A stretch of 64,000 nt of DNA from Achromobacter xylosoxidans (GTDB lineage: Bacteria > Pseudomonadota > Gammaproteobacteria > Burkholderiales > Burkholderiaceae_B), in NCBI RefSeq assembly GCF_001457475.1, contig NZ_LN831029.1:496001-560000 (forward strand), written 5' to 3'. This document shows positions 8,445-16,266 of this stretch, one piece after another (position 1 is the stretch's first letter; every line of letters begins with the position of its first letter). Below the pieces are notes generated by a model that worked only from the letters and a program-made list of their open reading frames with translations, made no database searches and was not told the DNA's origin. The translations under genes and the position numbers were made by a program.

Positions 8445-9055
8445 ATCCCGTGACTCCCCGTCCCGCCGTCAATACGCTGCGCCCCGACCTGGCGCGCATC
8501 GCCAGCTGGATCGAACCCGGCAGCCGGGTGCTGGACCTGGGTTGCGGCGACGGCGCGCTGCTGGCGCACCTGCGCGATCACCGCCAGGTGCGCGGCGCGG
8601 GCGTCGAGCTGGACGACACCTGCGTCATCGCCTGCGTGCGGCGCGGGGTCGAGGTGATCCAGCAGAACCTGGAAGACGGCCTGGCCCTGTTCGACGACAA
8701 GCAGTTCGACACCGTGGTGCTGTCGCAGACGCTGCAGTCCATGCACCGCACCGAGCACATCCTGCGCGAGATGGCGCGGGTGGCGCGCCACGGCGTGGTG
8801 TCGTTTCCCAACTTCGGCTACTGGCCGCACGGCTGGGCCATCCTGCGCGGGCGCATGCCGGTGACGGGCCAGATGCCCTACCAGTGGTACAACACGCCCA
8901 ACATCCACCTGTGCACGCTGCGCGACTTCGAACAGCTGGCCGGCGAGCTGGGCCTGCGCATCCTGGAGCGCGCCACTTTCAACGAAGGGCGCGAGATCAA
9001 GACCTTCCCCAGCTGGCGCAGCACCCTGGCGGTGTACCGCTTCGCCTCGCCCTGA
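8441..9055 (+). CDS. metW: Methionine biosynthesis protein MetW
   Basis: 204 residues, a class I methyltransferase-like fold with the AdoMet-binding motif '[15 protein letters not shown]' at about 31-45. MetW nearly always follows metX in proteobacteria and forms a complex with MetX that is needed for its activity; it is not known as a true methyltransferase of the pathway. Here the ATG overlaps the metX stop (ATGA), so the two are translationally coupled. The aromatic segment '[11 protein letters not shown]' near 125-135 is typical. The frame is open far upstream, but the start is fixed by the overlap and by the family length. Confidence 0.95.
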   Translation: MNPVTPRPAVNTLRPDLARIASWIEPGSRVLDLGCGDGALLAHLRDHRQVRGAGVELDDTCVIACVRRGVEVIQQNLEDGLALFDDKQFDTVVLSQTLQSMHRTEHILREMARVARHGVVSFPNFGYWPHGWAILRGRMPVTGQMPYQWYNTPNIHLCTLRDFEQLAGELGLRILERATFNEGREIKTFPSWRSTLAVYRFASP

Positions 9056-9071
9056 CATTCTGAAACGCCGG

Positions 9072-9100
9072 CTGACGGCCCGGGCGCCAGCGCCTAAAAT
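9072..9100 (+). promoter_or_regulatory. Promoter upstream of ampG
   Basis: -35 CTGACG (9072-9077), a 17-base spacer and -10 TAAAAT (9095-9100). It gives ampG its own promoter after metXW, with a start of transcription near 9107. Confidence 0.45.
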
Positions 9101-9157
9101 GCCGCAAGCCCGCCGCGCCCGTCCGTGCGCCCGGCCGGCCCGTTTCAGGAGACCGTC

Positions 9158-10405
9158 ATTACCGCTGTATCCAACGTCTACACCAGTCCCCGCGTCGCGC
9201 CCCTGCTGGTCCTGGGGTTCGCCAGCGGATTGCCGCTGGCCCTGACCAGCGGCACCCTGCAGGCGTGGGCCACGGTGGCCGGCGTGCCCTTGCAGCAGAT
9301 CGGTTTCCTGACCCTGGTGGGCACGGCCTACACGCTCAAGTTCCTGTGGGCGCCGCTGGTGGACCGCTATGCGCCGCCGCTGCTGGGCCGGCGCCGCGGC
9401 TGGATGCTGGTGACGCAGGTGCTGCTGGGGCTGGCGATCATGGTCATGGGCACGCTGTCGCCGTCGTCGGCCTTGCAGGCGCTGGCCCTGCTGGCGGTGC
9501 TGGTGGCCTTCCTGTCGGCCACCCAGGACATCGCCTTCGACGCCTACTGCACCGACGTGCTGCGCAAGGAAGAGCGCGGCGCGGGCGCGGCCATCAAGGT
9601 CATGGGCTACCGGGTGGCGATGATCGTCTCGGGCGGGCTGGCGCTGATCCTGGCCGACCAGTGGATCGGCTGGGGCAATACCTATGTGGTGATGGGCGGC
9701 CTGATGCTGCTGTGCGCGCTGGCGACACTGTGGGCGCCCGAGCCGGAGCACGTGGCCAAGCCGCCGCGCAGCCTGGGCGAGGCCGTGTCGGCGCCCCTGC
9801 AGGAATTCTTCACCCGGCGCGGCGCGTTGGCGGTGCTGTTGCTGATCGTGCTGTACAAGCTGGGCGACGCCTTTGCCGGCGCGCTTTCGACCACGTTCCT
9901 GATCCGCGGCGCGGGCTATACCCCTACCGAGGTGGGCGCGGTCAACAAGGTCATGGGCATGGCCGCGACCGTCGTCGGCGCCCTTGCCGGCGGCCTCGTC
10001 ATGTCGCGCTGGACGCTGTACCGGTCGCTGATGGTGTTCGGGCTGCTGCAGGCGGTGTCCAACCTGGGCTACTGGGTGATCGCGGTCAGCCCCAAGAGCA
10101 TTTGGCTCATGGGCGCCGCGGTCGGGCTGGAAAACCTGTGCGGCGGCCTGGGCACGGCGGCGTTCGTCGGGCTCTTGATGGCCCTGTGCCGCCAGCGCTT
10201 CTCGGCCACGCAGTTCGCGCTGCTGTCCGCGCTGTCGGCGGTGGGTCGCACCTACCTGGCCGGACCCTTGACGCCGCCGCTGGTCGAGCACCTGGGGTGG
10301 CCCGGGTTCTTCCTGGTGACGGTGGTGATCGCGCTGCCGGGCCTGGTGCTGCTGCACCTGCTGCGCGGCCGCATCGAAGCCATGATGCAGGACGGCGACG
10401 CCTGA
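9158..10405 (+). CDS. ampG: AmpG-family muropeptide permease
   Basis: About 415 residues, a major-facilitator-type inner-membrane protein with 12 or more hydrophobic segments. The opening 'PLLVLGFASGLPLALTSGTLQAW' region and 'DIAFDAY' at the fourth segment, quoted in short, are hallmarks of AmpG, which imports GlcNAc-anhydro-muropeptides for cell-wall recycling and beta-lactamase signalling. Start choice: the longest frame begins with GTG at 9125, which has no ribosome site and gives an atypical Pro-rich leader. An AGGAG at 9147-9151 sits 6 bases before an ATT codon at 9158, giving 'MTAVSNVYTSPRVAP'. I therefore propose the rare ATT start, with GTG 9125 as the alternative. The gene ends inside a perfect hairpin. 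Confidence 0.85.
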   Translation: MTAVSNVYTSPRVAPLLVLGFASGLPLALTSGTLQAWATVAGVPLQQIGFLTLVGTAYTLKFLWAPLVDRYAPPLLGRRRGWMLVTQVLLGLAIMVMGTLSPSSALQALALLAVLVAFLSATQDIAFDAYCTDVLRKEERGAGAAIKVMGYRVAMIVSGGLALILADQWIGWGNTYVVMGGLMLLCALATLWAPEPEHVAKPPRSLGEAVSAPLQEFFTRRGALAVLLLIVLYKLGDAFAGALSTTFLIRGAGYTPTEVGAVNKVMGMAATVVGALAGGLVMSRWTLYRSLMVFGLLQAVSNLGYWVIAVSPKSIWLMGAAVGLENLCGGLGTAAFVGLLMALCRQRFSATQFALLSALSAVGRTYLAGPLTPPLVEHLGWPGFFLVTVVIALPGLVLLHLLRGRIEAMMQDGDA

Positions 10406-10432
10406 CGCCGGGGCCCGGGGGCCCCGGCGTCA
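10403..10432. terminator. Bidirectional hairpin between ampG and the Usp gene
   Basis: A perfect inverted repeat with 14-base arms (10403-10416, 10419-10432) and only two bases between them. It begins with the TGA stop codon of ampG and ends 10 bases before the stop of the convergent stress-protein gene. It has no U-tract, but its position between convergent genes fits a shared terminator. Confidence 0.55.
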
Positions 10433-10442
10433 GCGCGGCGCG

Positions 10443-11312
10443 TCACTCCTCGCCGGCCAGGCGCACGATCAGCACGTCGCTGGGCAGCGCTTCGAGCAGC
10501 CGTTCGGCAACGCTGCCGATGGCCGTGCGCAACAGGCCGGTGCGGCCATGGGTGCCGGTGACGACCAGGTCGGAACGATGGTTGAAGGAATATTCCGACA
10601 GCACCGTTTCCGGCTGGCCGCATTCCATCACGACCTTGGGCGGCGCCACGTTGGCCAGTTCCGGCGTTTCGGCGATGAACTCGCGCGAACTCTGCTCGGC
10701 CGCGTGGTAGAAGCTGCGGGTCACGGCGTCGTCCGGCACGTTCTTGCCCTGGAACGGCACGTCATAGGCATGGAACAGCGTCAGGTCGGCGTTGGGCACC
10801 AGTTGCAGCGCGGCGCGCAGCGCCTGGCGCGAACCGGCCGAGAAGTCGGTGGCGACCAGCACGTCGCGGTACGGCTTGCGCGGACGGTTCTTGACCACCA
10901 GCACCGGCTGGCGCGCCTGGCGCACCAGTTTTTCCACCGTGGTGCCCAGCAGCAGGCGGCCCAGCGTCTCGTCGCGCGCGATGCCGGCGATGATCAGCGA
11001 GCAGCCGAAGCTGTCGGCGGTTTCCATGATGCGGACCAGGGGATCGCCCGTGACCACCACCACTTCGGTGGCCACGCCGGCGTTGGCCAGGTCCTCGGCC
11101 AGTTCGCGCTCGGCCACCGCCTTGTGGTCGGCGGCCAGCCGGCGCCAGACCGGCGTGGTCAGGCGCGCCGACACGCCGTGGTTTTCCATGACGTGCAGCA
11201 CGACCAGCTTGGTATCGAGTTCCTTGGCCAGTTGCAGCGCGCGATCCAGGGCGCGATCACCCCGCGCGCTGAGATCCGTGGCCAGTAGGATGGGGCCAGG
11301 TTGTTGCGACAT
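10443..11312 (-). CDS. Tandem universal stress protein (UspA family)
   Basis: 289 residues made of two Usp domains (about 8-145 and 150-288), like UspE-type or two-domain bacterial stress proteins. The second domain keeps the nucleotide-binding signature 'GTHGRTGLLRTAIGSVAE' (G-x2-G-x9-GS). The first has the related 'GIARDETLGRLLLGTT', which is less canonical, so ATP is likely bound mainly by the C-terminal half. I chose the ATG at 11310-11312 with a GGGAG site and the standard 'PILLATDLS' opening; the extended frame upstream is rejected. It is monocistronic and cytoplasmic, with no further hint about its stress. Confidence 0.88.
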   Translation of the reverse strand: MSQQPGPILLATDLSARGDRALDRALQLAKELDTKLVVLHVMENHGVSARLTTPVWRRLAADHKAVAERELAEDLANAGVATEVVVVTGDPLVRIMETADSFGCSLIIAGIARDETLGRLLLGTTVEKLVRQARQPVLVVKNRPRKPYRDVLVATDFSAGSRQALRAALQLVPNADLTLFHAYDVPFQGKNVPDDAVTRSFYHAAEQSSREFIAETPELANVAPPKVVMECGQPETVLSEYSFNHRSDLVVTGTHGRTGLLRTAIGSVAERLLEALPSDVLIVRLAGEE

Positions 11313-11571
11313 ACGTTTCTCCCGAGATGGGGCCGGGCCGGTGGCTCCCGCTAGCCCGCCGGCCGGCCGATATCGCCCTTGCGGGCACACCCCCATTGTC
11401 CCGCCAGGGCGCGGACAGGGGCTTGACCGATATCAACGCACTTCCAGCGTAAGGGAGGATGGGGGGCGGCGGCAATGGCGGGGGGCGATGCCGTGTCAAT
11501 ACAATGGGGCCTGTCGCCCGTGCCGGGAAGCCGTCGCGCCCGCGGGTTTCGTCCCCATCCCTTGCCGTTCC

Positions 11572-12210
11572 ATGTTCTACGACCTTTCGCCCGCCCTGCT
11601 GCACACGCTCTACCTGGTCGCCATCGTGGCCGAAGCCATGACCGCGGCGCTGTCGGCCGGCCGGCGCGACATGGACTGGATGGGCGTCTGCATCATCGCC
11701 TGCGTCACCGCGCTGGGCGGCGGCTCGCTGCGCGACGTGCTGCTGGGGCACTATCCGCTGACCTGGGTGGTCCATCCCGAATACCTGTGGATGACGGCGG
11801 GCGCGGCGCTGCTGACCGCCCTGATCGCGCCGGTCATGCGGCGCCTGCGCAGCGTCTTCCTGCTGGCGGACGCGCTCGGCCTGGTGGCGTTCACGGTCAT
11901 CGGCTGCCAGGTTGCGCAACTGATGCAACTGCCGATCACGGTGGTGCTGATCAGCGGCATGATCACCGGCTGCGCCGGCGGGGTGCTGCGCGACGTGCTC
12001 TGCAACGAGGTGCCGCTGCTGTTCCGCAAGGAGCTGTACGCCAGCGTGTCGGTGGTGACCGGGGCGCTGTACCTGGGCGCGCAGGCCCTGGGCCTGCCGG
12101 CCAACGCTGCCGTGCCCATCGCGCTGGCGGTCGGCTTGGCGCTGCGCCTGCTGGCCCTGCGCTTCAATTGGCAGATGCCGAAGTTCGTGTACCGCGACGA
12201 CTGGCATTGA
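11572..12210 (+). CDS. TRIC-family cation channel (UPF0126, YicG-like)
   Basis: 212 residues with seven predicted membrane segments in two related halves. Each half contains the glycine-rich motif of the trimeric intracellular cation channel family: 'GGGSLRDVLLG' at about 44-54 and 'GCAGGVLRDVL' at about 131-141. Bacterial members are homotrimeric K+ (or small-ion) channels of unknown physiological role. The ATG at 11572 is the only start giving a normal N-terminus ('MFYDLSPALLHTLYLVAIVAEA'-type first helix). A -10 like TACAAT lies at 11500-11505. No neighbour suggests a specific substrate. Confidence 0.88.
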   Translation: MFYDLSPALLHTLYLVAIVAEAMTAALSAGRRDMDWMGVCIIACVTALGGGSLRDVLLGHYPLTWVVHPEYLWMTAGAALLTALIAPVMRRLRSVFLLADALGLVAFTVIGCQVAQLMQLPITVVLISGMITGCAGGVLRDVLCNEVPLLFRKELYASVSVVTGALYLGAQALGLPANAAVPIALAVGLALRLLALRFNWQMPKFVYRDDWH

Positions 12211-12320
12211 GGTTCGCGCTGGACCTCATTCCTGCAACAATTTTCCTATTTGTGTTTCAATAAATTTCTAGTATCTTGTCGCTGTCGCAATACTTGCATC
12301 AGCAGTACAAGGGGAGCCGA

Positions 12321-13022
12321 TTGGACGTCAAAGCGCCCGCCACGATTCCGTACTTCCTACAGGAACAGATTCGTGAGTTGATAGTGGATGGCACTATCAG
12401 GCCCGGGCAGCCATTGCGGGAACAGGAACTGGAGCAGCGTTTCGGCACCAGCCGCAGTCCCATCCGGGAAGCGCTGCGTCTGCTGGAACTGAGCGGCCTG
12501 GTGACGCATGTCCAGCGCAAAGGCTTCCGGGTCACCCTGTATTCCGAAACCCAGATCCGCCACCTGTACAAGCTGCGCGCGGAGCTGGAAGCCTATTGCA
12601 TCCGCCAGGTCGCCGAGATAGACGACATTTCGCCGCTGGTGGCCGAACTGCGCGCCTATGACGAGGCGATCGCCGCCGCCATGGCCAAGCGCGACGTGCG
12701 CGCCTATATCGCGGCGTTGCGCGAGTTCTACCTGGCCGGCGCCCGCTTCACCGGCAACGCCCCGCTGGCCGAGGTGCTGACCAAGCTGTACGAGCAGGTC
12801 GAGCCGCTGCGCTACCTGCTGGCGCGGCAGACCATGGAATCGAACCGGCTGCAGACCTATACGCAGGGCATCACGCAGGCGCTCGCCAGCCGCGATTTCG
12901 ACCGCGCCGCGGAACTGACCCGCGGCTACGTGCTGGATGTGCTGCCGGGTATCCTGCGGGCCTACCACGAGGCCTCGCTGCAGGACGCCGAGGAACCCGC
13001 GCCGCGCTACGGCCGCGCGTAA
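12321..13022 (+). CDS. GntR-family regulator (FCD domain)
   Basis: 233 residues from a TTG at 12321, which has an AAGGGGAG site 4 bases upstream. A TTG at 12276 would add 15 residues but lacks a ribosome site and lies almost on a TAGTAT -10-like hexamer (12269-12274). The N-terminal winged helix contains 'FGTSRSPIREALRLLELSGLV', quoted in part as 'SRSPIREALRLLE'. The C-terminal part is the helical FCD ligand-binding domain (about 85-215). FCD-type GntR proteins usually sense organic acids and repress catabolic genes. It is convergent with the 5-oxoprolinase operon, not divergent, so its target is not clear from position. Confidence 0.85.
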   Translation: MDVKAPATIPYFLQEQIRELIVDGTIRPGQPLREQELEQRFGTSRSPIREALRLLELSGLVTHVQRKGFRVTLYSETQIRHLYKLRAELEAYCIRQVAEIDDISPLVAELRAYDEAIAAAMAKRDVRAYIAALREFYLAGARFTGNAPLAEVLTKLYEQVEPLRYLLARQTMESNRLQTYTQGITQALASRDFDRAAELTRGYVLDVLPGILRAYHEASLQDAEEPAPRYGRA

Positions 13023-13036
13023 CGGCGAGACAGCGT

Positions 13037-13055
13037 CCGGCGCCCGAGGCGCCGG
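13037..13055. terminator. Hairpin between convergent gntR and pxpA
   Basis: An 8-base perfect stem CCGGCGCC / GGCGCCGG with a 3-base loop lies in the 88-base gap between two convergent genes. It has no U-tract. It is a plausible shared terminator by position. Confidence 0.4.
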
Positions 13056-13110
13056 CGCGTCCTTGCTGCGTCATCGAAACAGTGCCGCCCGTCGCCCGCG
13101 AATGGCGGCG

Positions 13111-13881
13111 TCAGGCGCGCGCGGACGGCGTGCGCACGGCGATGCCGGCCCGTTCCAGCGCCTCGCGGATGGCGCGCGCGAACACCAGCGCGTTGGGCTG
13201 GTCGCCGTGGATACAGAGCGTGTCGGCCTGCACCGGCACGTCCTTGCCGTCGACCGAGCGCACCTTGCCCTCCCGGACCATGCGCACCACCTGCGCCACG
13301 GCCTGGTCGACGTCCTCGATCATGGCGCCGGCGCGGGTGCGTGGCGTGAGCGAGCCGTCGTCCTGGTAGGAGCGGTCGGCGAAGACCTCGTTGGCCGCGG
13401 CCAGCCCGATGGCGCGCGCGGCGTCGATCAACTTGCTGCCCGCCAGCCCGTAAAGCAGCAGCGTGGCATCCACATCCTTGACCGCCTGGCAGATGGCGCG
13501 CGCCAGGCCTTCGTCCTTGGCGGCCATGTTGTAGAGCGCGCCGTGCGCCTTGACGTGGTGCAGCCGCGCGCCTTGCGAGGCGGCCACGCCGGCCAGCGCG
13601 CCGATCTGGTAGACCGTGATGTCGTAGGCTTCGTCCGGCGTGATCGGGATCGCGCGGCGGCCGAAGCCCACCAGGTCCTGCAGGCTGGGATGCGCGCCCA
13701 GCGCCACGCCCTGCTTGAGGGCGGCGGCCACGGTCTTGCGCATGGTGGCGGGATCGCCGCCGTGGAAACCGCAGGCGATGTTGGCCGAGCTGACGAAGGC
13801 CAGCACCGCGGCGTCGTTGCCCATGCTCCAGGCGCCGTAGCTTTCGCCCATGTCGCAGTTCAGGTCGATGCTTGTGCTCAT
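13111..13881 (-). CDS. pxpA: 5-oxoprolinase subunit A (LamB/YcsF family)
   Basis: 256 residues, full length for PxpA. The start 'IDLNCDMGESYGAW', with 'NIACGFHGGDP' at 34-44, 'GAHPSLQDLVGFGRR' at about 62-76 and 'HVKAHGALYN' at about 109-118, is diagnostic for the LamB/YcsF family. With PxpB and PxpC it hydrolyses 5-oxo-L-proline (pyroglutamate), an unavoidable by-product of glutamine and glutamate chemistry, to glutamate with ATP in the cytoplasm. It is last in the operon VOC-pxpB-pxpC-pxpA, 55 bases after pxpC. Confidence 0.95.
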   Translation of the reverse strand: MSTSIDLNCDMGESYGAWSMGNDAAVLAFVSSANIACGFHGGDPATMRKTVAAALKQGVALGAHPSLQDLVGFGRRAIPITPDEAYDITVYQIGALAGVAASQGARLHHVKAHGALYNMAAKDEGLARAICQAVKDVDATLLLYGLAGSKLIDAARAIGLAAANEVFADRSYQDDGSLTPRTRAGAMIEDVDQAVAQVVRMVREGKVRSVDGKDVPVQADTLCIHGDQPNALVFARAIREALERAGIAVRTPSARA

Positions 13882-13936
13882 GATGAGGTTCCTGTGGAGG
13901 TTCGGGCGGTTATTCGGGGGCGCTTGCGAGCTGGCT

Positions 13937-14938
13937 TCAAGGGCGGCCAGGCCCCAGCAGCGCGCGCAGCGGCGCCAGCGCGTCCAGCAACTGGGCGAAG
14001 GCGCGTTCGCGCTCGCCGTCCAGGCGTTGCGCCTCGTCGAGTTCGATCATGGCGAACCGCAGCGCGCGTCCCGGCGCGTACTGCGCCAGCAAGGGCAGGT
14101 CGACGCTGGCGATCTGCGCGATCTTGGGATAGCCGCCGGTGGTCTGCCGGTCGGCCATGAGGATGATGGCCTCGCCGCCCGACGGCACCTGCACGGTGCC
14201 GAAGCAGGCCGCCTCGGACAGCATCTGGCGCGGCTGGCTCATGGACAGCGCCGGACCCTGCAGGCGGTAGCCCATGCGGTCGGACTGCGGGCTGATGCGG
14301 AATTCCGAGCCGCCGAAGGCGTGGCGGCTGGCTTCGGAGAATTCCTGCCACTGCATGCCGGGCAGGAAGCGGATGGCGTCGCGCTGCTTGTGGCCGAGCG
14401 TGCCAGGCAGGTAGATGCGCAGGTCCCACAGGGCCTTTTGCAGCGCGTCCAGGCCGTGGCCATCGAGCGCCTGGCGCAAGCCGACCTGGTCGCCCTTGGC
14501 CAGCGCGCGGCCCTCGAAGCCGCCGAAGCCGCTGCGCAGGTAGGTGGTTTCGCTGCCCATCACCGGCGCCAGCGCGAAGCCGCCGTGCACCGCCAGGTAG
14601 CCGCGCACGCCGTTGGCGGGCCGCGCGCCGAAGGCCAGCGTGTCGCCGGCGCGGGCCACCAGCGGCCGGTGCTGCGGGATCTCCTGGCCGTTGAGCGTGG
14701 CGCCCAGGTCGGCCCCGGCCAGCGCGAAGCAGGCCGGCGCGTCGAAGCGCAGCGTCGGGCCGGTCAGGGTCATTTCGAGCGTGGCAGGGTCGCCGCTGTT
14801 GCCGGCGAGCGCGTTGGCCAGGCGGTGGGCGCGTTCGTCCATGGCGCCGGCGGCCGGGATGCCCTGGTGTTGGTAGCCCTCGCGGCCGCGGTCCTGGAAG
14901 CTGGACAGCATGCCCGGCTTGATGATGGTGATGCTCAC
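13937..14938 (-). CDS. pxpC: 5-oxoprolinase subunit C (biotin-dependent carboxyltransferase-like)
   Basis: 333 residues of the KipA/AHS2 (urea carboxylase-like) family. It starts with GTG, and this GTG overlaps the pxpB stop as GTGA, so the two are translationally coupled. The N-terminal part 'KPGMLSSFQDRGREGYQHQGIP' and the central 'GSEFRISPQSDRMGYRL', quoted in short, are typical. It forms the PxpBC part of ATP-dependent 5-oxoprolinase. In some bacteria the related KipI/KipA pair was first described as a sporulation-kinase regulator. That role is not relevant in this Gram-negative context. Confidence 0.93.
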   Translation of the reverse strand: MSITIIKPGMLSSFQDRGREGYQHQGIPAAGAMDERAHRLANALAGNSGDPATLEMTLTGPTLRFDAPACFALAGADLGATLNGQEIPQHRPLVARAGDTLAFGARPANGVRGYLAVHGGFALAPVMGSETTYLRSGFGGFEGRALAKGDQVGLRQALDGHGLDALQKALWDLRIYLPGTLGHKQRDAIRFLPGMQWQEFSEASRHAFGGSEFRISPQSDRMGYRLQGPALSMSQPRQMLSEAACFGTVQVPSGGEAIILMADRQTTGGYPKIAQIASVDLPLLAQYAPGRALRFAMIELDEAQRLDGERERAFAQLLDALAPLRALLGPGRP

Positions 14939-15675
14939 GGCCGGTTCCCCCGCAGGCGCGCGAATTCGTCGGCGCTGATCGGCACGAAGCGCACCGAGTC
15001 GCCCGGCTGCAGGTAGGCGGCCGGCTCGCGCGCGGGGTCGAACATGGTCAGCGGCGTGGTGCCGATGATGTGCCAGCCGCCGGGCAGGCGGTTGGGGTAG
15101 ATCACCGTCTGGCGGTTGGCGATGGCCACCGCGCCGGCCGGCACGGCGGTGCGCGGCGAGGGGCGCCGCGGCAGGTTCAGTTTTTCGTCGTGCACGCCCA
15201 GGTAGGCGTGGCCGGGGGCGAAGCCCAGCATGAACACCATGCTGCGCGGTCCGCTGTGCAGGGCGATGACTTCGTCGGGCGTCAGGCCGGCGGCGCGGGC
15301 GACCTCGTCGAGGTCGGGCCCGTGCTCGCCGCCGTAGCAGACCGGTACGTCGACCTCGCGGCCGGCGGCATTGTCGGCCGCGATGCCGTCGGCCAGCAGC
15401 GCTTCGATGCGCTCGGCCAGGTCGGCGTAGGTGGGGCCGTGGCCCAGCCCGTCGGGTCGGTAATGCACGGCCACCGCCACGAACGACGGCACCACGTCGG
15501 TCACCCCCGGCAGGCCGGCGTCGCGCAGCTTGCGCGCCGCCGCCAGACAGGTGCGGCCCACGGCGGCGTCGATCCGGTCGCCGAAAGAAACGATGAGGCA
15601 GCGGTCACCCTGGGGCTGGATGCGCCAGGTGGCTTCGGCCGAAGAAGATGGGTCTGGTGTTGCGTTCAACGGCAC
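14935..15675 (-). CDS. pxpB: 5-oxoprolinase subunit B (KipI/AHS1 family)
   Basis: 246 residues with GTG as likely start (15673-15675), preceded by only a weak ribosome site. The AHS1 domain runs from 'DRCLIVSFGDRID' (about 24-36) to the end, with 'MLGFAPGHAYLGV' and 'RTAVPAGAVAIAN' in the middle, as in KipI-type proteins. It partners PxpC in the ATP-dependent opening of 5-oxoproline. It lies 18 bases after the VOC-protein gene, and the two are probably on one transcript. Confidence 0.92.
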   Translation of the reverse strand: MPLNATPDPSSSAEATWRIQPQGDRCLIVSFGDRIDAAVGRTCLAAARKLRDAGLPGVTDVVPSFVAVAVHYRPDGLGHGPTYADLAERIEALLADGIAADNAAGREVDVPVCYGGEHGPDLDEVARAAGLTPDEVIALHSGPRSMVFMLGFAPGHAYLGVHDEKLNLPRRPSPRTAVPAGAVAIANRQTVIYPNRLPGGWHIIGTTPLTMFDPAREPAAYLQPGDSVRFVPISADEFARLRGNRP

Positions 15676-15693
15676 GAAACCTGTAGAGACGGA

Positions 15694-16125
15694 TTACTTG
15701 GCGAACAACGAATCCAGGTTCTTGAACGCCTTGAATTCCAGCGCGTTGCCCGACGGATCCAGGAAGAACATGGTGGCCTGTTCGCCGACTTCGCCCTTGA
15801 AGCGGATGTAGGGCTCGATGACGAACTCGGTGCCGGCATCGGTCAGGCGCTTGGCCATGGCTTCCCATTGTTCCATGGAAAGCACCGCGCCGAAATGGCG
15901 CACGGGCACATTGTGCGAATCGACCGCGCTGGTGGCCTTGTGGCCGCACTCGCTGGGGGCCAGGTGGGCGACGATCTGGTGGCCGTAGAAGTTGAAGTCG
16001 ATCCATTCGGGCGAGCTGCGGCCCTCCGGACAGCCCAGCTTTTCGCCGTAGAAGGCGCGGGCTTCGGCCAGGTCGCGGACCGGGAAGGCCAGGTGGAACG
16101 GCGGCAGGTTGGTTTGAGCGGTCAT
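15694..16125 (-). CDS. VOC (glyoxalase/dioxygenase) family protein, first gene of the pxp operon
   Basis: 143 residues forming one vicinal-oxygen-chelate unit with two beta-alpha-beta modules. Candidate metal ligands are H11 ('[10 protein letters not shown]'), a histidine in 'VPVRHFG' near 77, and the glutamate of 'GNALEFKAF' near 130. The protein is similar to glyoxalase-like dioxygenases. It starts with a GGAG site 6-7 bases before ATG and is placed 18 bases upstream of pxpB, so it is expressed with 5-oxoprolinase. Why a VOC enzyme should lead this operon is unclear. Destroying a reactive or cyclised glutamate derivative is a guess. Confidence 0.85.
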   Translation of the reverse strand: MTAQTNLPPFHLAFPVRDLAEARAFYGEKLGCPEGRSSPEWIDFNFYGHQIVAHLAPSECGHKATSAVDSHNVPVRHFGAVLSMEQWEAMAKRLTDAGTEFVIEPYIRFKGEVGEQATMFFLDPSGNALEFKAFKNLDSLFAK

Positions 16126-16208
16126 GAAAAGCTCCGGATGAGGCGGAAAAGGTAATTCAGAATGCGGACGATCGCTATCGGGTCGTGTCCTGAGCTGCTA
16201 GTTTATGA

Positions 16209-16233
16209 ATTGTTTTTTTGATTGAAAAACGAT
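16209..16233. promoter_or_regulatory. AT-rich dyad between the pxp operon and its LysR gene
   Basis: A 25-base imperfect dyad: ATTGTTTTT (16209-16217), seven bases, AAAAACGAT (16225-16233), with 8 of 9 positions complementary. It sits in the divergent gap between the VOC gene and the LysR gene and matches the T-N11-A-type layout of LysR-family binding sites. Confidence 0.45.
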
Positions 16234-16266
16234 ATTTTTTGTGTCTTAGCATCGAAAATATTGATT

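Noticed and set aside
12276..12320. TTG at 12276 as start of the GntR gene
   Set aside because: It is only two bases from a TAGTAT -10-like hexamer and has no ribosome site; TTG at 12321 has AAGGGGAG upstream.
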